Source: Chamaea fasciata
Taxonomy: Eukaryota; Chordata; Aves; Passeriformes; Sylviidae
Length of the DNA stretch: 64,000 nucleotides
Assembly (NCBI GenBank): GCA_029207755.1
Contig: JARCOQ010000025.1
Span: 4,704,820-4,768,819 of the forward strand
Direction of reading: 5' to 3'
A model generated the notes under the pieces. That model saw nothing but the letters and a program-made list of their open reading frames with translations, did not search any database and was not told the DNA's origin. Shown here in pieces: positions 24,627-39,516 of the stretch. Numbering within the stretch: position 1 is the first letter of the stretch; each line of letters starts with the position of its first letter. The position numbers were made by a program, and so were the translations under genes.

Positions 24627-27600
24627 TAAAATGACTTGAGCTGCTGTGCTGTGTCCCAGGGCCAGAGGTCCCAGGCTGCTGCAGGGGGATTTTATTTTGG
24701 TGGTCACTGAGCCAGCAGCACGGACTGTTATCCCAAGTGACTTGGTTACTTTTGCAAATCCCAATTCTGGGACTGAAATCCAAGAGGAAATCCTGCAAGA
24801 GGCTTTAGGTGCAGAGCAGCAGCCACCCTGGTCAGGATCACACCAGGGGAATTCAGCAGCCATGGAGAACCTCAAATTCCCAAACTTTACCAAACGTCTT
24901 GATCCTGTCGGCCTCAGGAATTGTGACGGGGGCAAAGCAGTTCCTAGAAAAGCAGCACTGAGTGCTGGAACTGGTCTGTGTGGTTTCACCTGTCTCTGCT
25001 CTCGAGCTCTGCTGGGGGAAGAGGATCCATGGTGGGCAAAGTCAGCTCCAGCTCAAAAACCCCCAAATCCTCTCAGTGTGCCTGTGCTGGGTGGTCCCAC
25101 AGTAACTCCTGACTGCTGTGGGTGGCAGGGCAGATTTGGGGCTGGTTCAGGGGCTCTCTGAGGTGGATTTTTGCAGCTCCTGCTGCTTCACTCTCTGATC
25201 TGACCTTGATCTCTGTATCAGCTCCCCGATGGGTTGTGGTGTCTCCAGCTGCGGATTTCAGTTGACGTGTGGTTACCTTGAGCATCCGGGGAAAACAGGA
25301 TGTGACAAACTCTGAGGTGCAGATGGGGCACAAATGGCACCAGCCAAAACCTGGCCCAGTTAGGAAGGACAGGCCTGGCACCCAGGATTGCTTGAGGAGC
25401 CACAAGAAACGCCTTCCACAGCACACGGGTGAGTGGAGGGCAGTGATCCCACCCCCAGTCCAGGAGGAACCTTGGCTCGCGGCCCTCCCCAGCCCCTGGG
25501 GGCTTTGCAGGATTTCCAGCCCATTCCTGGGGTCATCGGGGCGTGCAGGAACCTTTGCACTGCAAAGGGACAGTGCCTGCTCACTGCCTGCAGCTCCCCG
25601 GGCTGTGTTCGCCAGATTTTAGAGGGAAGAGCGGAGGGGGAGGAGAGGCTGCTGGGGCCGCAGTGTGATTCCAGGGTGGGTGTTTCCTGCTGCGTGTCCA
25701 GAGGTTAGAAAATATAATATATATATGTATTTTTACCTCAGGTTAAATGGCTCAGAGCCACCTCTGGAGCGAGCCCTGCTGCTGCTGGGGCTCATCACAG
25801 AGAAATTCAGCTCAAATGAGGCTCTGGAGGAGCCTGACTCTGCTGCCTTTTAGCTCCTGCTTTGCCCTACCACGGTATGGGCATCCCCTGAGAGGGCTGG
25901 TGGCTGTGGCAGCTCCAGCAGCACATCCCTGCACAGCAACAGAGCTGGGCTGTAAATCCTTCCCTTTGCTGCCTCGGAATTCCCTGCTTGGGAATTTCCC
26001 TGGGAGCCATTTGCTCCCTGCGTTACGGAGAAATATCAATTCATCATTCCCTGCTCAGAACCTCAGCACCGTGCAGGATTTTAATGACCTGTGTCCTGCC
26101 CCTCTTTCCGAGCCGGAGCATGCAGATCCTCCAAGTGTGACTTGTCCAGGATGCTGCAGAGGGGCTCTTCCAGCTTGGAGCCAGGCATTCCCCTGCTCCT
26201 CAAACCGTGCCTTGCTAAGGAGCCCTTGTCTTGGATACTTCACTTCCTACCTTTTAGGTGGATAATGGTATCCAAAGGATCTTCCTATTTATTCCTGGCA
26301 TCCTTCTGCAAGGGGTGTTTGTCCATCCCTCTGCCGTTATATTTATCCCTGGGAATGCTAAGGTTATCATTTCCCCTGTGGAATTCTCCTTTCCTCAACA
26401 GCACCTTGTCCAGGCCATTTATTATCGTTCAGTTTATTGATAGATTCTTGATTTTGTTCTCCCGGTGCTGCGTTTCCAGCCCCTCACTTCACCACGCTGG
26501 TGCACCACAGGCAGCCCCGATCCCGAGGATTTGGGTGGTGTTTCTGCCCTGTCAGTATTTGGGAAGGGTGGAAGAGATTTTGTTTCCTGCTCTGTCAGGT
26601 TAGAGTCACCTCTTGGTCTGTCCTGAGGGCAGGAAAGGAGATATTCCCGTGGTTTCCCAGGGCTGTGGGGTCACAGAGGGTGCTGCAGGGACAGTCATTC
26701 CGCAGAGTGAAGGGATTTTGGGTGCTCCCAGGACTTTCCTTCAAACACTTTTTAACATACCAGTATTCCACAGCCCCACAAATCAAGGGAACCCACAGGA
26801 TCTGCGCCGTGGGTCTGAGCTGCTCCTGCCCAGGCCAGGTCACCAGCTCTGGGGGTGATTCCACAGCTCCCAGGGGTGCTCAGGGGTGCCTGGTGGGTGC
26901 TGCTTGCCTGGGAAAACCTGAGCTGGGAGCAGAGTGTGGGGAGGGGGAGAAGGGGAAGCCGTGGCTAAAAATAGCTATTTTTGAAAGAAAGGGATGAAAA
27001 CCTCTTTGAAGAAATGAGGGGAGAGGGGGAGTGTTTCCGTGGAAACGGGGAAATCTGTCTCTTCCCAAAAGAGGGGGTGGGAGATGAAGAAATAGTAAAT
27101 ACAGCAGAGGAATGACGGGGAAGAGGATGCTGCCTGTCAGGGGCATTCCCCACGGATCCCAGGGCATTCCCCAGGGATTCTGGGCAGGGGGCTCGGGGCT
27201 CTGGGTCCCGGTGGCAGCAGATGGGGCTCTGCCCACACAGCCTCAGAAGTGTCACTTTGTCACTCCCTGTGCCGCCTGCAGCCCTGGATCTGTCACCTGC
27301 CCGGGTCACCAGAGAGAGCAGTGACCCAGAGCTGCTGGGGACAATGACAGGTCAATGTCACCACGATGGGGCATCTCCAGCTGCTCCCAGCAGGGACAAT
27401 AAATTATGACTGTCCTCCAAACGCTTTGGAAATGTACATCAAACCTTGGCTTTTTTCTTCCAGGACTTTTCCACCGTGGCATGGCCGTTTCCAGGGGAAG
27501 CCGCAGGGAAGGGAACTGTGCTGGGCAGCACAGATATGGGGGGGCTTGGCCACAGGGTGAGGGCAGCTGGGGGCTTCTGGACAGGTTGAGGGCCAGGCAG

Positions 27601-27639
27601 AGTGGGCTGGCCTGGCCTGGAATTTGGCACAGCTCCCAA

Positions 27640-27745
27640 ACTGGCACCATCCACAGTTTGGCTTGCGTGGCTCACAGTTTGGCACAGCTCACGGTTTGGC
27701 ACGGCTCAGAATCTGGCACAGGACAGGTTTGGCATAACCCAGGAT
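27640..27745. repeat. Short ~18-bp tandem repeat
   Basis: Five to six imperfect copies of a CACAGTTTGGCACAGCT-like unit directly before the CR1 fragment at 27775. Confidence 0.6.
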
Positions 27746-27774
27746 TTTAACTAAAAGGAGTCGATTTAGATTTG

Positions 27775-27995
27775 ATCCAAGGAAGAAATTCCTCCCTGGG
27801 AGGGTGGGGAGGCCCTGGCACAGGGTGCCCAGGGCAGCTGTGGCTGCCCCAGCCCTGGGAGTGTCCAAGGCCAGGTTGGATGGGGTTTGGAGCTGCCTGG
27901 GACAGTGGGACTTGTCCCTACCCTTGGCAGGGGTGAAAGTGGGTGGTCTTTAATCTCCCTCCCAACCCAAACCATTCTGTGAGTGATGATTTGGC
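27775..27995 (+). mobile_element. CR1 LINE 3'-end fragment
   Basis: Long, well-preserved tail: GAAGAAATTCCTCCC, AGGCCCTGGCACAGGGTGCC, GTCCAAGGCCAGGTTGGATG and CAACCCAAACCATTCTGTGA. It is the most complete plus-strand copy in the window. Confidence 0.92.
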
Positions 27996-28108
27996 ACAGC
28001 TCCCCACCTGGCACAGCCATGGGCCGGCATGTCCTGTGAGAGCCCAGGGCTTTGGCCAGTTCTGTGCTCGTTCCTCCCAGGCCCATCTCGTGTCTGATGC
28101 TGCCCACA

Positions 28109-28261
28109 GTGCCACCAAGCCTCCAGTGCCACCAAGCCCTTGGTGCCACCCTGCCCACAGTGCCACCCTGCCCACAGTGCTACCAAGCCTCCAGTGCCAC
28201 CAAGCCCTTGGTGCCACCCTGCCCACAGTGCCACCTTGGCCACGGTGCCACCAAGCCAGGG
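28109..28261. repeat. 17-bp minisatellite, nine copies
   Basis: Nine copies of a 17-bp unit starting GTGCCACC, in variants A (AAGCCTCCA), B (AAGCCCTTG) and C (CTGCCCACA). The order is A-B-C-C-A-B-C-D-A', indicating duplication of a four-unit block. Confidence 0.85.
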
Positions 28262-29754
28262 CTGTGGGGAAGGCACTCCCAGCCTCAGCCCTTGGCTTCT
28301 CCTCCCTGCAGCAGCTCTGCGTGGGAGGAAGTGAGGAGGGAATTCATCCTCTCAAACCACTTTTCCTCCCGGCTTGTTTGCAGTCCCGCAGCTCCCTGGG
28401 GAGGGTTGAAAGTTTGGGGTGATGGGAACATCTCACCCCACTCCACGGCTCAGATCTGACCTTCAGCAGCTCTTGGCCCCCTCCCAGCACCACCAGACAT
28501 GGGCTGAGACTCACAGGCTCTAAAAACAGCGTCTGCAGGGCTGCTCATCCCATCTGTGCTGTGAGGGAGACGTTTCCACCCTGGCCACCACCTGCACGGG
28601 GAGCCAGTCCCAGGGCTGAAGGCTGGAGGGAGTTGTGTCCCACCAGGGCAGTGCAGAGGGGACCCTGAGGTCACCTACAGCTCCCCCCAGGCAAAGGAAA
28701 TCTGTCTGCAGACACCGATCATCTCCAGCCGAGGTTTTGGCCATTTCCAGCCTGGTCATCTCCCCTGCATCTCCCTTCAATTTCCCCCTTAATCTTCTCC
28801 TCCCTAATCTCAACAATCACAAAGCTTCAGCCTTTGGCCCCATTTCCCTGTTTCTTAGTGAGCACCAACCCCTGGAGTGAGAGAAAAGCCCCCAGAACTG
28901 GAGGTTCTGGGTGGGGTGTTCCACCAGGAGATGGGCGTGGGCCGGTCCAGGCCAGGGGAAGAAGAAATTGAGATGTTCATCACCTCCCCTTCGTCCTGGG
29001 TGCCACAGCCCTGGCTTGGCAGAGCAGGTGTTTAAGTGGCATCATGTCTAAAGCTTTGGGCATGTTTGGAGCCTCGAGGCCTCTCGGTCCCTTTGGAGCA
29101 GGGGGACTGGGAGGACAGGGGGACATGGCTGGGTCCCCTTGGTGAGGAGGTGGTGGCCCAGACCAGCCAGTGGTGGCCCAGACCAGCTCAGGTGACCCCT
29201 GCAATGAAGCCAGAGCCCCAGGGTTGCTGGGGGGTCGATCAGGGTGAGAGGCCTGTGAGCCCTGGCTCCTTCCAGAGCTGGAACACCTCACCCTTGGCTG
29301 CAAGGAGCCTTCTGATTTCTTCTCCCTTCCTGAATTTGTGAAACCGAGTGGCTTTGAGAGCCTTTTAGCCAGAATGGGAGGAGCAGCCCAGGTGGGAGAC
29401 ACCCTCCAGGCCCATCAGAGACAGCCTGGCAGGAAATATTTACAGTCAGCCCCAGGGCCGAAGTTCTTTGCCTTGTTTTGGGTGAGCTATAAGAGTTCTG
29501 TTTGAACAAACAGTGAGTGCCCAGCTCCTCTCCAAACCGGCCCTCCAGGCTGGTGGAGCGTCTTTGGAGGCAAAAGGGCAACTCAGCCATCCTGACCGAA
29601 AGAGAATTGAGACTGGAGCCCAAAGGAGCTGTCTTTAAAATAACTGGATATTTCATTAGAAAAACCGCCTTGGTGAATTACAGAGGGATGTGTTTGGTGT
29701 TAACTTTGCAGAGAGGTGATTTCTGCTGTTTTCCCTTCAGCAGTTGTGCCTTTC

Positions 29755-29885
29755 CAGGGACCAGGAGAAGCACAGAGGACCCAGGAGGATCTCCCGGGGA
29801 CCAAGAGATCTCTTCAGAAAGCAGGAGATCCTCCCAGGATCCAGGGGATTCTGCTGGGGTCCAGGGGGTTCTCCCAGGGACAAGC
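29755..29885. repeat. Degenerate ~22-bp tandem repeat
   Basis: Imperfect copies of a GGACCCAGGAGGATCTCCC-like unit, purine-rich and heavily diverged. Confidence 0.4.
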
Positions 29886-30989
29886 CCAGCATCTCTTTTT
29901 GCTGTGCTCCTCCTCTCCCACATCACTCCAGGCACAGCCCTGATCCTTCCCCCACCTCCCAGGTCGGGGAAGCTGCTCTGACCCATCTCCCCACGGTATT
30001 TTGGGATTCACCAGCAGCATCTGCCACGGCAGAGCCGAGCCAGCCCTGTGGGTCTGTGTCACCGTGTTCCCGGGCTCTGTTCATTTTTAGATGTCTCCTG
30101 GCATCCCCTCCTTGCCACCACCCACCGAGGGGGGCGAGGAGGTGCCGAGGGTCCAGGAGCTCCATGCCCTGACGTCAGCAGCGGGTGGGAGCTCGGATGA
30201 TTTCTCTGGAGGGTGAATCACAGTCCTGGGAACTCGCTTACAGCTTTCGCATCTCCTAAGCCGACACAAGGCCCAGTTATGTCAACACCTTCGGCTGGAA
30301 AACCGTGGCTCAGATGGAGATGGGGCTCAGTGCTCTGCCCTGTCCAACCCCTCTGCTGGGCAGTGCTTGGTCCTGCTTGGATCCCCTTCCCAGAATGGCT
30401 GTGAGCATTTGCTCCAGCCCTCCAAGTCCCTCTGGCTTTGCAGGAGGTGGGATGGGGTCCCCAGGAAGGACACCACAGAGAGCTGCCGTTGTCTGAGGCT
30501 GTGCAGAAGGTGTGAAGGTGGTGGCACAGGCTCTGTCCTCCTTGGAGAGCTTGTCCCAGCCCTTCCCCGGCTTGGCATATGCAGGTGCCCACCCTGGTGC
30601 CCTAAGCAGTGGGGCTGGGACCTGAATTCGGGACCTGAATTCACCCTGGGAGGACTTGAATTCAGCTGTTCTGGATGAGGCCAGGCCTGGGGATAACCCT
30701 GCCCTGTGGCTTTCATCCCTCCCTCACAGCTCCACTTCTCGGAGTATCTCCAAGACCCACTGCCAGCAGGATTTGGGGGGAAAAGGGGGAAAAGCACATT
30801 TTTTGCTATCTGTGTGGCTGTCTGCAAACCCACAAACAGAGGGTCAGGGCATCCCTGGCAATAAAGGAGACAAGGAGAGGTCACCCTGGCCACAGATTTG
30901 CCTGGTTCCTGGAACACCCTCCCTCCAAGTGCTTTTCCCAGCACCACACACGCAGACGGGGTAAGAATTCCAGTCTGGTTGTCTATAAA

Positions 30990-31330
30990 ATCCATTGAGG
31001 CGAGAGAAATAATTCAGGAGGAAATTATTATTTAATAATAATACTGAGCAAAGGCGTCATCTTGTTAAATCCTTGTGAAACAGCCAAGTGGGTGCAGAGC
31101 TCAGCTCGTCTGGTTCTCTGAAAGGCTGGGATGCGTCTGGAGCTGTCAGCGTGGCTGAGGGAGGCGAGTGCAGACACACAGACGATAATAATAGCTCACA
31201 ATTAGGGTAGTAAATCAGGAGAGAGCATCACTCAATTCAGAGAGATTCCCCTGATTTGCTGGAGACAGGAGTTTGGCTCTTTGTACGGAGCTGGTGCTGT
31301 TTGGATGACAAATCCCCCTGGTTTTGCAGA
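30990..31330. promoter_or_regulatory. AT-rich candidate conserved element
   Basis: AT-rich stretch with AATTATTATTTAATAATAAT near 31022 and GATAATAATAG near 31183, lying in the CR1-free zone upstream of KCNA2. No ORF or repeat family is recognised. Confidence 0.25.
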
Positions 31331-32469
31331 ACCTTCGCAAGGCGGCAGCAGGAGGAGCACGCTGGAAATTCAGCTCCACTTGAATTGCTCCATGCCCAGC
31401 CTCAGTTTCTACATATTGCATAAGGAGCAGCCTCGGGCAGATCATTTTCTGCGTCCAACCCACCCTGCCACGGCAGATCCACCCCCAGAAAAGGCTAAAA
31501 TGGTGCAGCTGACATTCAAAGCCCTCAGCCGGAGTAGCCTCCTGCCCAGCTGGATGCATGTGGGAAGGAAACCCAAAGTGCACGGGTTGGTCCTGAAGGA
31601 TTCCCAGTTTTCCTGTAGGGTTGGACATTAATTTTCAATATTGGGATCTGGCTGGGGCTTGGGAAAATACAATTTTGTTTCAAGGTGAAGAGGAGTGTTG
31701 GGAGGAGCAGCGGACGATCACATCCCCCGGTGCTGCACCCGCTCTCTGTCTGTGCCACCCCCTGCTCCAGGCACCTCGGGGAGCTAAAACATTGTGATTT
31801 ATCCCCCCCATGTCCCCACATTCCCCTGGATGACTGGGAACCACACTGAGCTCCGATTGTCCAGGTGTTCCGGGTGTTCCAGGTGTTCTCCATCCCACCT
31901 CAGGGTGTCCCTGGAGAGATCTCACTGGTCACTCCAGGCACATTCGACCGCTGTACATGGGAACAGAAATATTCCCCACCACCTCCTCCTCCAGCACTCG
32001 TGCCTCGGGTGCCAGGAGCCTTGTGGGACTTGTTGCTTCCTTGGTGCTCCTTTTGGGGCCGTGGGGGGTGGCAGGGTGGTCCAAACCTCCTGCCTGAGGG
32101 CAGGGGTTGATCCACAGGTCTCATATGCTGGTAGGAGCTTGGCCGTCTCCTTCCTTTGGGATGGGAGAAGCCTCCTCACGAAGGGTCCCCAGTGAACGCA
32201 AAGTGATATACAATCATTGCTTTTCACACCCTCACCCCAGCCAAGGGCAGCCCCTGCAGGTCCAATCCCCAGAGCTGCAAGGAGCTGGTGGTTCTCCATC
32301 CCCCAGACCTCCCCAGCAGATCCAGGCTGTTACCAGGAGCACGGGATGGATCGGAGCCGCATGGCAAAGCAGCACCGTGTATCCAGGGATATGATTATTT
32401 CCCAGTGGTTGAAATCTAGGTCTCCTGCTTGGGAGGAGGGGTGCGGGGGGAGGGGGGGGGAAGACGCTC

Positions 32470-32635
32470 ATATTAATCTTATGAATATTCATGGGGAAGC
32501 TTAGCTGCCTTGGGAGGTTGACTCCGGGGTACGAGTTTGGGGGGCTGTAGGTGCGAGGTGCCGGCAGCGGCGGGAGCAGAGCAGCTGCTTGTGCATTCTC
32601 CGCATGCCTGACTGCAGAGCCAAGTGTAAGTTGGT
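32470..32635. promoter_or_regulatory. Palindromic octamer-like site and nearby 5' splice-like motif
   Basis: A perfect 12-bp palindrome ATGAATATTCAT at 32481-32492 resembles a POU/homeodomain site. At 32626 a GTAAGT follows AAGT, a fair 5' splice site. This could mark an upstream KCNA2 first exon, but no promoter element fixes its start. Confidence 0.25.
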
Positions 32636-33899
32636 GCCTTTTTCTCTCCCCCCCACCCCGTCCCTGCATCCTTCCCCCTCTTCCCGCCGCTCCCCTGCTT
32701 AAACACAGCCCGGCCAGGAGCGGTGCAAAGCCAGGGAGTCGTGCTTTAGTCGCAAACACGACCCCAAACCGTGTGACTCCCGCCTGCAGTGCTCAGTGCG
32801 GGCAGAAAACACACTGAGGGGCTTTGGGCAAATCTTCATCTCCTCCATCCCACCCCCTCAGTCCCCAAATTTGCATGAATTAACCCTAAAAATGCTTGAG
32901 GAGCCGGGGGGGGCGGAGGTTGTTTGCCAGGAAAAGCAGCGATGGGGAGAAAGTAGGAGAAACTGAGTGCTGGGATGGGTGATGTCAACTGAGATGATGC
33001 CGTAACCCTCTCCGCCAAGCGCCAGCGCTTGGATTTGGAGTCGGAGGAGGAAGCCCAGAGTCCATGCCAAATAAAAATCAGCATGTTAAACAAAAAAAAA
33101 CCAAAACAAATTTCTGTGCTGTTAAACAAATCTGGGGTGTTTGGGGAAGGGAGAAAGGGGAGGAGAGAGTTTATGGGCAGGAGGAAAACGGCGTGTTTGT
33201 TAAAAAAAAAAAAAAATTAAACACTGAAGGTTGGTTGATCTTTGGTGAGATGGGGGTTTGTGGCTGCCAGATCTTTCCTGCAGCAGCAGTGAGATGTTGT
33301 TTGTGGTGTTCTGGCGTGATGCTCGGAGGAGCCAGGGAAGGTCAAATCCAGCCGAACTCCTCGGTGAGTCGCTGGGGAGCGAGTGGTGGGGAGAAAATGC
33401 AGGAAAAGGATAAAAACTGGGACAAATGCGACCTCCTCTCCTCCGGGCCTGGCAGAAAAGGGTTAAGAGAAGCGGTTGAATGCTGCAAGCCTCGTCAGGG
33501 TTGTACTATTTTTTCTAGTGCATAAGGAGAAGGGAGAGGAGGGTTGCACGGAAAAGGGAAATTTCCAAGAAAAGAGGGATCTGCGGCAATATCTGCACCT
33601 CGGGGGATGAAGAGAGGAACCAACAGGCATAAATGGCCTGGAGATGGCTGAAATCTTTGCCGAGGAGATTGGGACCGCGGGGTTATTTTCCACCTGCCTC
33701 CCCTGCCCGGTTCTGTAATCCTGGCTCAAAGTAGACAAGTCGAGTTGGAGCTGAAGAAGGGAGGTTAGAGGGGTTTTTATTTCATTTGGGAGGGGAAAAA
33801 AAGAAAAAAAGAAAAGAAAAAAAAAAAGGCAAAAAATGAGAGGTTGATTGGCCCTCTCCGGGCTGAGCATCTCCCCGGTGCGAGGCAATGCAGGATGAT

Positions 33900-34560
33900 C
33901 CAAGGGAGCGCCCGCCGGGAGCAGGGAAGGGATGCTGAGGACCCGGCACCCACCGGGGACATGAGCCTCAACATCCCCACGAGAAATTCCACCCGACGGA
34001 GTGGAATGCCCACGGGGGTGGGTCGGCCGGGGGGTTGGCTCTCGGGAGGATGGGGAGGGTGGACGCCGAGTCGCGTGGGTCCCGCGGGGCCCCAGTGCTC
34101 GTGGGTGCTCGGAGCCATCGGCGGGGGGCTGGTGGCCTTGGCGGGGGCACGGCCAGGGACCGGCGGGGGCTTCGCTCCGCTGGGGTGAAGCCGGAGCCTC
34201 CTGAGTCACCGGGGAACGCGACGCAATGGCCGTGGGTGCCGTGCCCGGTGGGTGACACCGACTGCCGGGCGCTGGCGGGGCTGGGAACCCTCCGTGGCTT
34301 TGCAGAGCCTCGGCTGCCGGGGAGGGGGGGGCTGCGTCGTTCCCCCCCCGCTCGTCCGCCTGGCACGGGCTCGGCGGGCAGCCGGCCCCGCCGGGCTGAG
34401 CAGAGCGCAGGGACGCGGGGCTCGGTGTTTTTCCGCCTCGGCGCTGGCGCTCTCGCCCTCCTCTCTCTCGTGTTGCAGTGCAGGTTGGGCGGGCGGCGGG
34501 CGAGCGCCTGGCGGCCGGGGAGAGCGGGCGCCCGGAGGAGCCGGGGCTTTGCGGATGCTC
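33900..34560 (+). promoter_or_regulatory. KCNA2: CpG island upstream of KCNA2, probable promoter
   Basis: About 650 bases of strongly GC-rich, CpG-dense sequence 1.3-1.9 kb before the KCNA2 coding exon. No TATA box is apparent. It is the only strong CpG island between the two channel genes, so I assign it to KCNA2. It could also be bidirectional: an antisense transcript of KCNA2 is known in mammals. Long antisense open frames here (33463-34575, minus) reflect stop-codon depletion in GC-rich DNA rather than coding. Confidence 0.6.
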
Positions 34561-34784
34561 CCTGCGAGCCCCCACAGCTTGCTACCTTCTCGGTGTTTTT
34601 TCCAGGCGATGCCACACCTCCCGAGGACACTGGGGACATCGGGTTTTGCTGAGCTTAGCAGCTTTTCACCGTCGTACCGAAGGCATCAGGCAGACGCTCA
34701 TCTGCCCTGAAGTGCAGATCTGCAACAGCTCCCGGGAAGACTCTGTCTCTCTGTCTCTCTGTCTCTCTTTCTCTCTCTCTCCAG

Positions 34785-34993
34785 TCCAAACCATTACAAG
34801 ATCTGACTTCCACCATCTGGGAATCTAACCCCTCTTATGTCCCTTCTCCTTTTTCTACGATGACTCACCATTATTTTTAACTTTGAAGAGAGAGGAAATT
34901 ATGGGGATCTTGGAAGCCTGTATTTCTCTCTAGGATTTCCCCAGGGTCAGATAATCGGTGTTACTAAGAGACACTAAGATTTGGCTTCTCCAG
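34785..34993 (+). other. KCNA2: Candidate non-coding 5' exon of KCNA2
   Basis: A long CT-rich tract (34738-34782) ends in AG at 34783-34784, and a good 5' splice site (CAG, then GTAATG) begins at 34994. An alternative 5' limit is the AG at 34604-34605, which also follows a T-rich tract. The exon would splice to the acceptor at 35761-35762. Mammalian KCNA2 is known to carry non-coding 5' exons. No transcript evidence is available here. Confidence 0.35.
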
Positions 34994-35639
34994 GTAATGT
35001 GATTTGTTTTCTGTGTGCCATGGTGGTTTGCAGAGGATGACAGGAGCCGGGACACCAGCGGTCGAGGAGGGGGACTGCGGTGGTCCGCGGGGCAGCCGGA
35101 ACCGCCGGCTCCACATTCCGGCAGCCGCAGAGCTTGGCTGCAGGCAGGGAGGGCAGCATGTCACCAGGGAAAGAGGATTGGGAAGGTGTTAAACTTAAAA
35201 GCGGAGCTGGAGCTTTCCTGGAGGGTAGATTGCCTGAGATCGCAAAGGTTAAATGTTAATTAACCCTTAGCTGCATGCCTGGAAATGAGCTGAACCCGGC
35301 ACCCCGCGGGGTCCTCTCGCCAATTCAGGGCTGGATGGGGTTATTTTTCTTCCTTCCTTTCTCTTCCCTTCCCCCTCTTTACTTATTTTTTTTTAACTGG
35401 AATTTTTTATTTTTAGCCAAAAAATAAGCCCTGGTTTACCAATGCCAGGTTTTTTCCACATTGGTTTTGAACAGGTGATGGTTCCTCAGGTGTTTTTGTG
35501 TTCCACCTAATGGGTTTAGATGGGAGTTGTTGAACTCTGTCCCAAGGAAGGCAAATTAACCCCTCCAGGAAGGGGATAGACATGCTAGAGAAGGGATCTG
35601 CTCTCCTCCCCCCAACTTTATTCCATCTCTCTCTTTCTC

Positions 35640-37343
<1,704 letters not shown>

Positions 37344-37929
37344 TCGCTAAAATCTAGTCCCGTATTTAAAGCTGAAGTGGAACAATTGCAGATATTGAGT
37401 GCTGCTCTGCATTGTAGTTAACACAGTATTTTCTACGGTGTATATTTGGTTCTGCATGGGAAGCAATAGCTGTGTAAGTGACTTTTAACCTTTGATTTCC
37501 GCACCGAATAAGCGTCCGTGCAAAAAAAAACCAGAACAAAACAACCCAACGAATCCAAACCATTTCGTCGCCCTTCTCCCATCCCAGGCTCGTGGGTTTC
37601 CAAAGATACGGAGGGGACGGGCACTTGGAGCAGCGGGATGGGGATGGAGGGGCAGGTCCGGGCCACCCCGGGGTGCCACGGCTCCTGGTCCCTGTCCTGG
37701 GTGCCAGCCAGCTCCCAGGCACAGGGAACGGCTGGGAAAGGTCAGGTAGAACCTCCTGGAGGGCGGCTGCAGGCGTGGGGCCGGGGCGCTGGAGGGCTCG
37801 GGTTCCTGCCCCGGGAAAGCCAAGCGCGAACACGGCGCCCGGCTCGTGTTTCATAACTGAAAATGCTGCATGCTGCAATAGTTTCAGCCACTGCAGTGTG
37901 CCAGTGTGAGGCCCAGGGGAGGGATAATT

Positions 37930-38450
37930 AGTGTGACGGCACATTATTTATTAAGTCTTAAATTTTCTATGCGAGGCATCGGGAGGGACGAGTAAATAAA
38001 TCAAGAGCTTGGAATTTATTTATTTATTTAGATGACACTTCCATCATCAATATTTCCAGGATCACCAAAGACACCTCCACTGACACATTGAAAATGAGTT
38101 GGAAAAAGCATCTTTTTTTATATCTATATATAAAACTGGAGCAACTATGCTGTGGCCTATAATATATTTATACTGCAGTGAAATTTAACCAGTAATACAG
38201 TACAGCTGCATGGATATTTGTTGCATGAATCTGAATATTTAATACACACACAAATATATATTTTCTTAGTAGACTATACAGTATTCATGTTTATAGTGTT
38301 TATAGATTCTCCGGTGGCTCGAAGGAGATTCATGGGAGTTAAAAATATCTCCATTATAGTTAAAAACCGGATGGGGAAGGCGTGTGCTGACAACAGTTGG
38401 ATAGATATCAGTGCCAAGCCTGAGAGATAACAAGGCAAAGCCTGAGTGTC
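37930..38450 (+). promoter_or_regulatory. KCNA2: AT-rich block with AU-rich elements in the KCNA2 3' UTR
   Basis: About 500 bases, distinctly AT-rich against GC-rich flanks, with overlapping ATTTA pentamers at 38014-38030, AATAAA at 37995-38000 and several TATA-type runs. Such islands in a 3' UTR usually mark constrained regulatory RNA. AATAAA at 37995 could serve a short 3' UTR isoform. Confidence 0.4.
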
Positions 38451-39488
38451 CGAGCATCCAGACACAAGAGCTGACGAATGCAAGCCAGGGAAGGTGAGCT
38501 GAAAGTTAAACACCTGCGCTCATTATGGGGCGAGTAATTAGTCATTAATCGTGGTGTCAGGAGCAGAAACCACGGCGGATGGGAGAGGGCACGAGGAGCA
38601 GGTGGAATAGCAGGTTCCAGCTCTCCTGCCTTGTTTGTTCAGCAGTTTTCAGCCGTTCCCGTAGAATTCCCGTGTGTGTGTATAGATATTTAGAGAGCGA
38701 CTACAGGGCCGAATCCTCAGCAAACAGAGCGCTTGGGGTGTCCAGGACTTCCCAGCTCAGGGCTGCTGGGATGGTGGGACATGGGCTGGAGCAGGTTTAC
38801 CTGCCCCTGGAGCCCGTGGGGTCACCAGGGCAAGGTGTGCTTTGGGCTTGAAAGCTCCTTTTCAACCCCCTCAGGGCTGGGGGTTCATCGTTTTGTGACG
38901 GAGCAGGCGTGTGCTGGGGTGGCCTGGGTCAGAGCTGGCACCTCTGAGCCTTTGCTTTGCCTTCTTGCAGGGTGTTTAAGAGCAGTGGGTCAAGGTACAG
39001 GGAGCCTGAGGTTCTCTCTCATCCTCATCCCTGGTGTTATTTGGGGTTGGGTAAGAGCTGTTGATCCATGGGGAATCTCACCTGCTTTCCCCATCCCTGT
39101 GTGGGTTTGCCTGTGTTGTCCCCATTGCTGACAGTCCTCAGGGAGAGGTGCCCTGTTCCTCTTCCAGGTCAGGGGGGACGGAGGAAAATCTCTGCCAAGG
39201 TCGTGGTTGAGAAAAGCCTCCTTGGGCTGTGGAACAGGGTTCAGCCGGGGTGAATTTGGGCTGAACTGGGGCATGATCAGCCCTGAAACATTGCAGGAAG
39301 GGTGAGCATGAGGAGCCTGGGGAGGGGTCAGCCAGACCCTTCCTTCCTCAGAGAGGAAACCCCTGCTCCTGACAATAATCCAACCGGTGCTAAAGTATCT
39401 ACAGCAATGGCTCCAAATGCTGCTCCAGAGCAGGGTCCATCTTGCGCTGACGGGGCTCCGCCTGGCCAGTGGAAACACTCCTCAGTTT

Positions 39489-39516
39489 TGATTGATTGAT
39501 TGATTGATTGATTGAG
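39489..39516. repeat. (GATT)n microsatellite
   Basis: Six to seven perfect copies of GATT. Confidence 0.9.

Larger units (their letters stand above)
22507..27639. other. Intergenic, no gene recognised
   Basis: Contains one CR1 piece and the orphan poly(A) signal at 23938. 23800-23905 is T-rich simple sequence. Open frames up to ~170 codons look random in composition. Confidence 0.5.
28262..32469. other. Intergenic upstream of KCNA2, no gene recognised
   Basis: No CR1 pieces. One degenerate tandem repeat and one AT-rich island are listed separately. A two-copy GTGGTGGCCCAGACCAGC duplication lies at 29150-29190. Confidence 0.5.

Noticed and set aside
33463..34652. Open frames of 205-370 codons on both strands in the KCNA2 CpG island.
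   Set aside because: Stop codons are depleted in GC-rich DNA. Composition is Pro/Arg/Gly/Ala-rich and no domain is recognisable.
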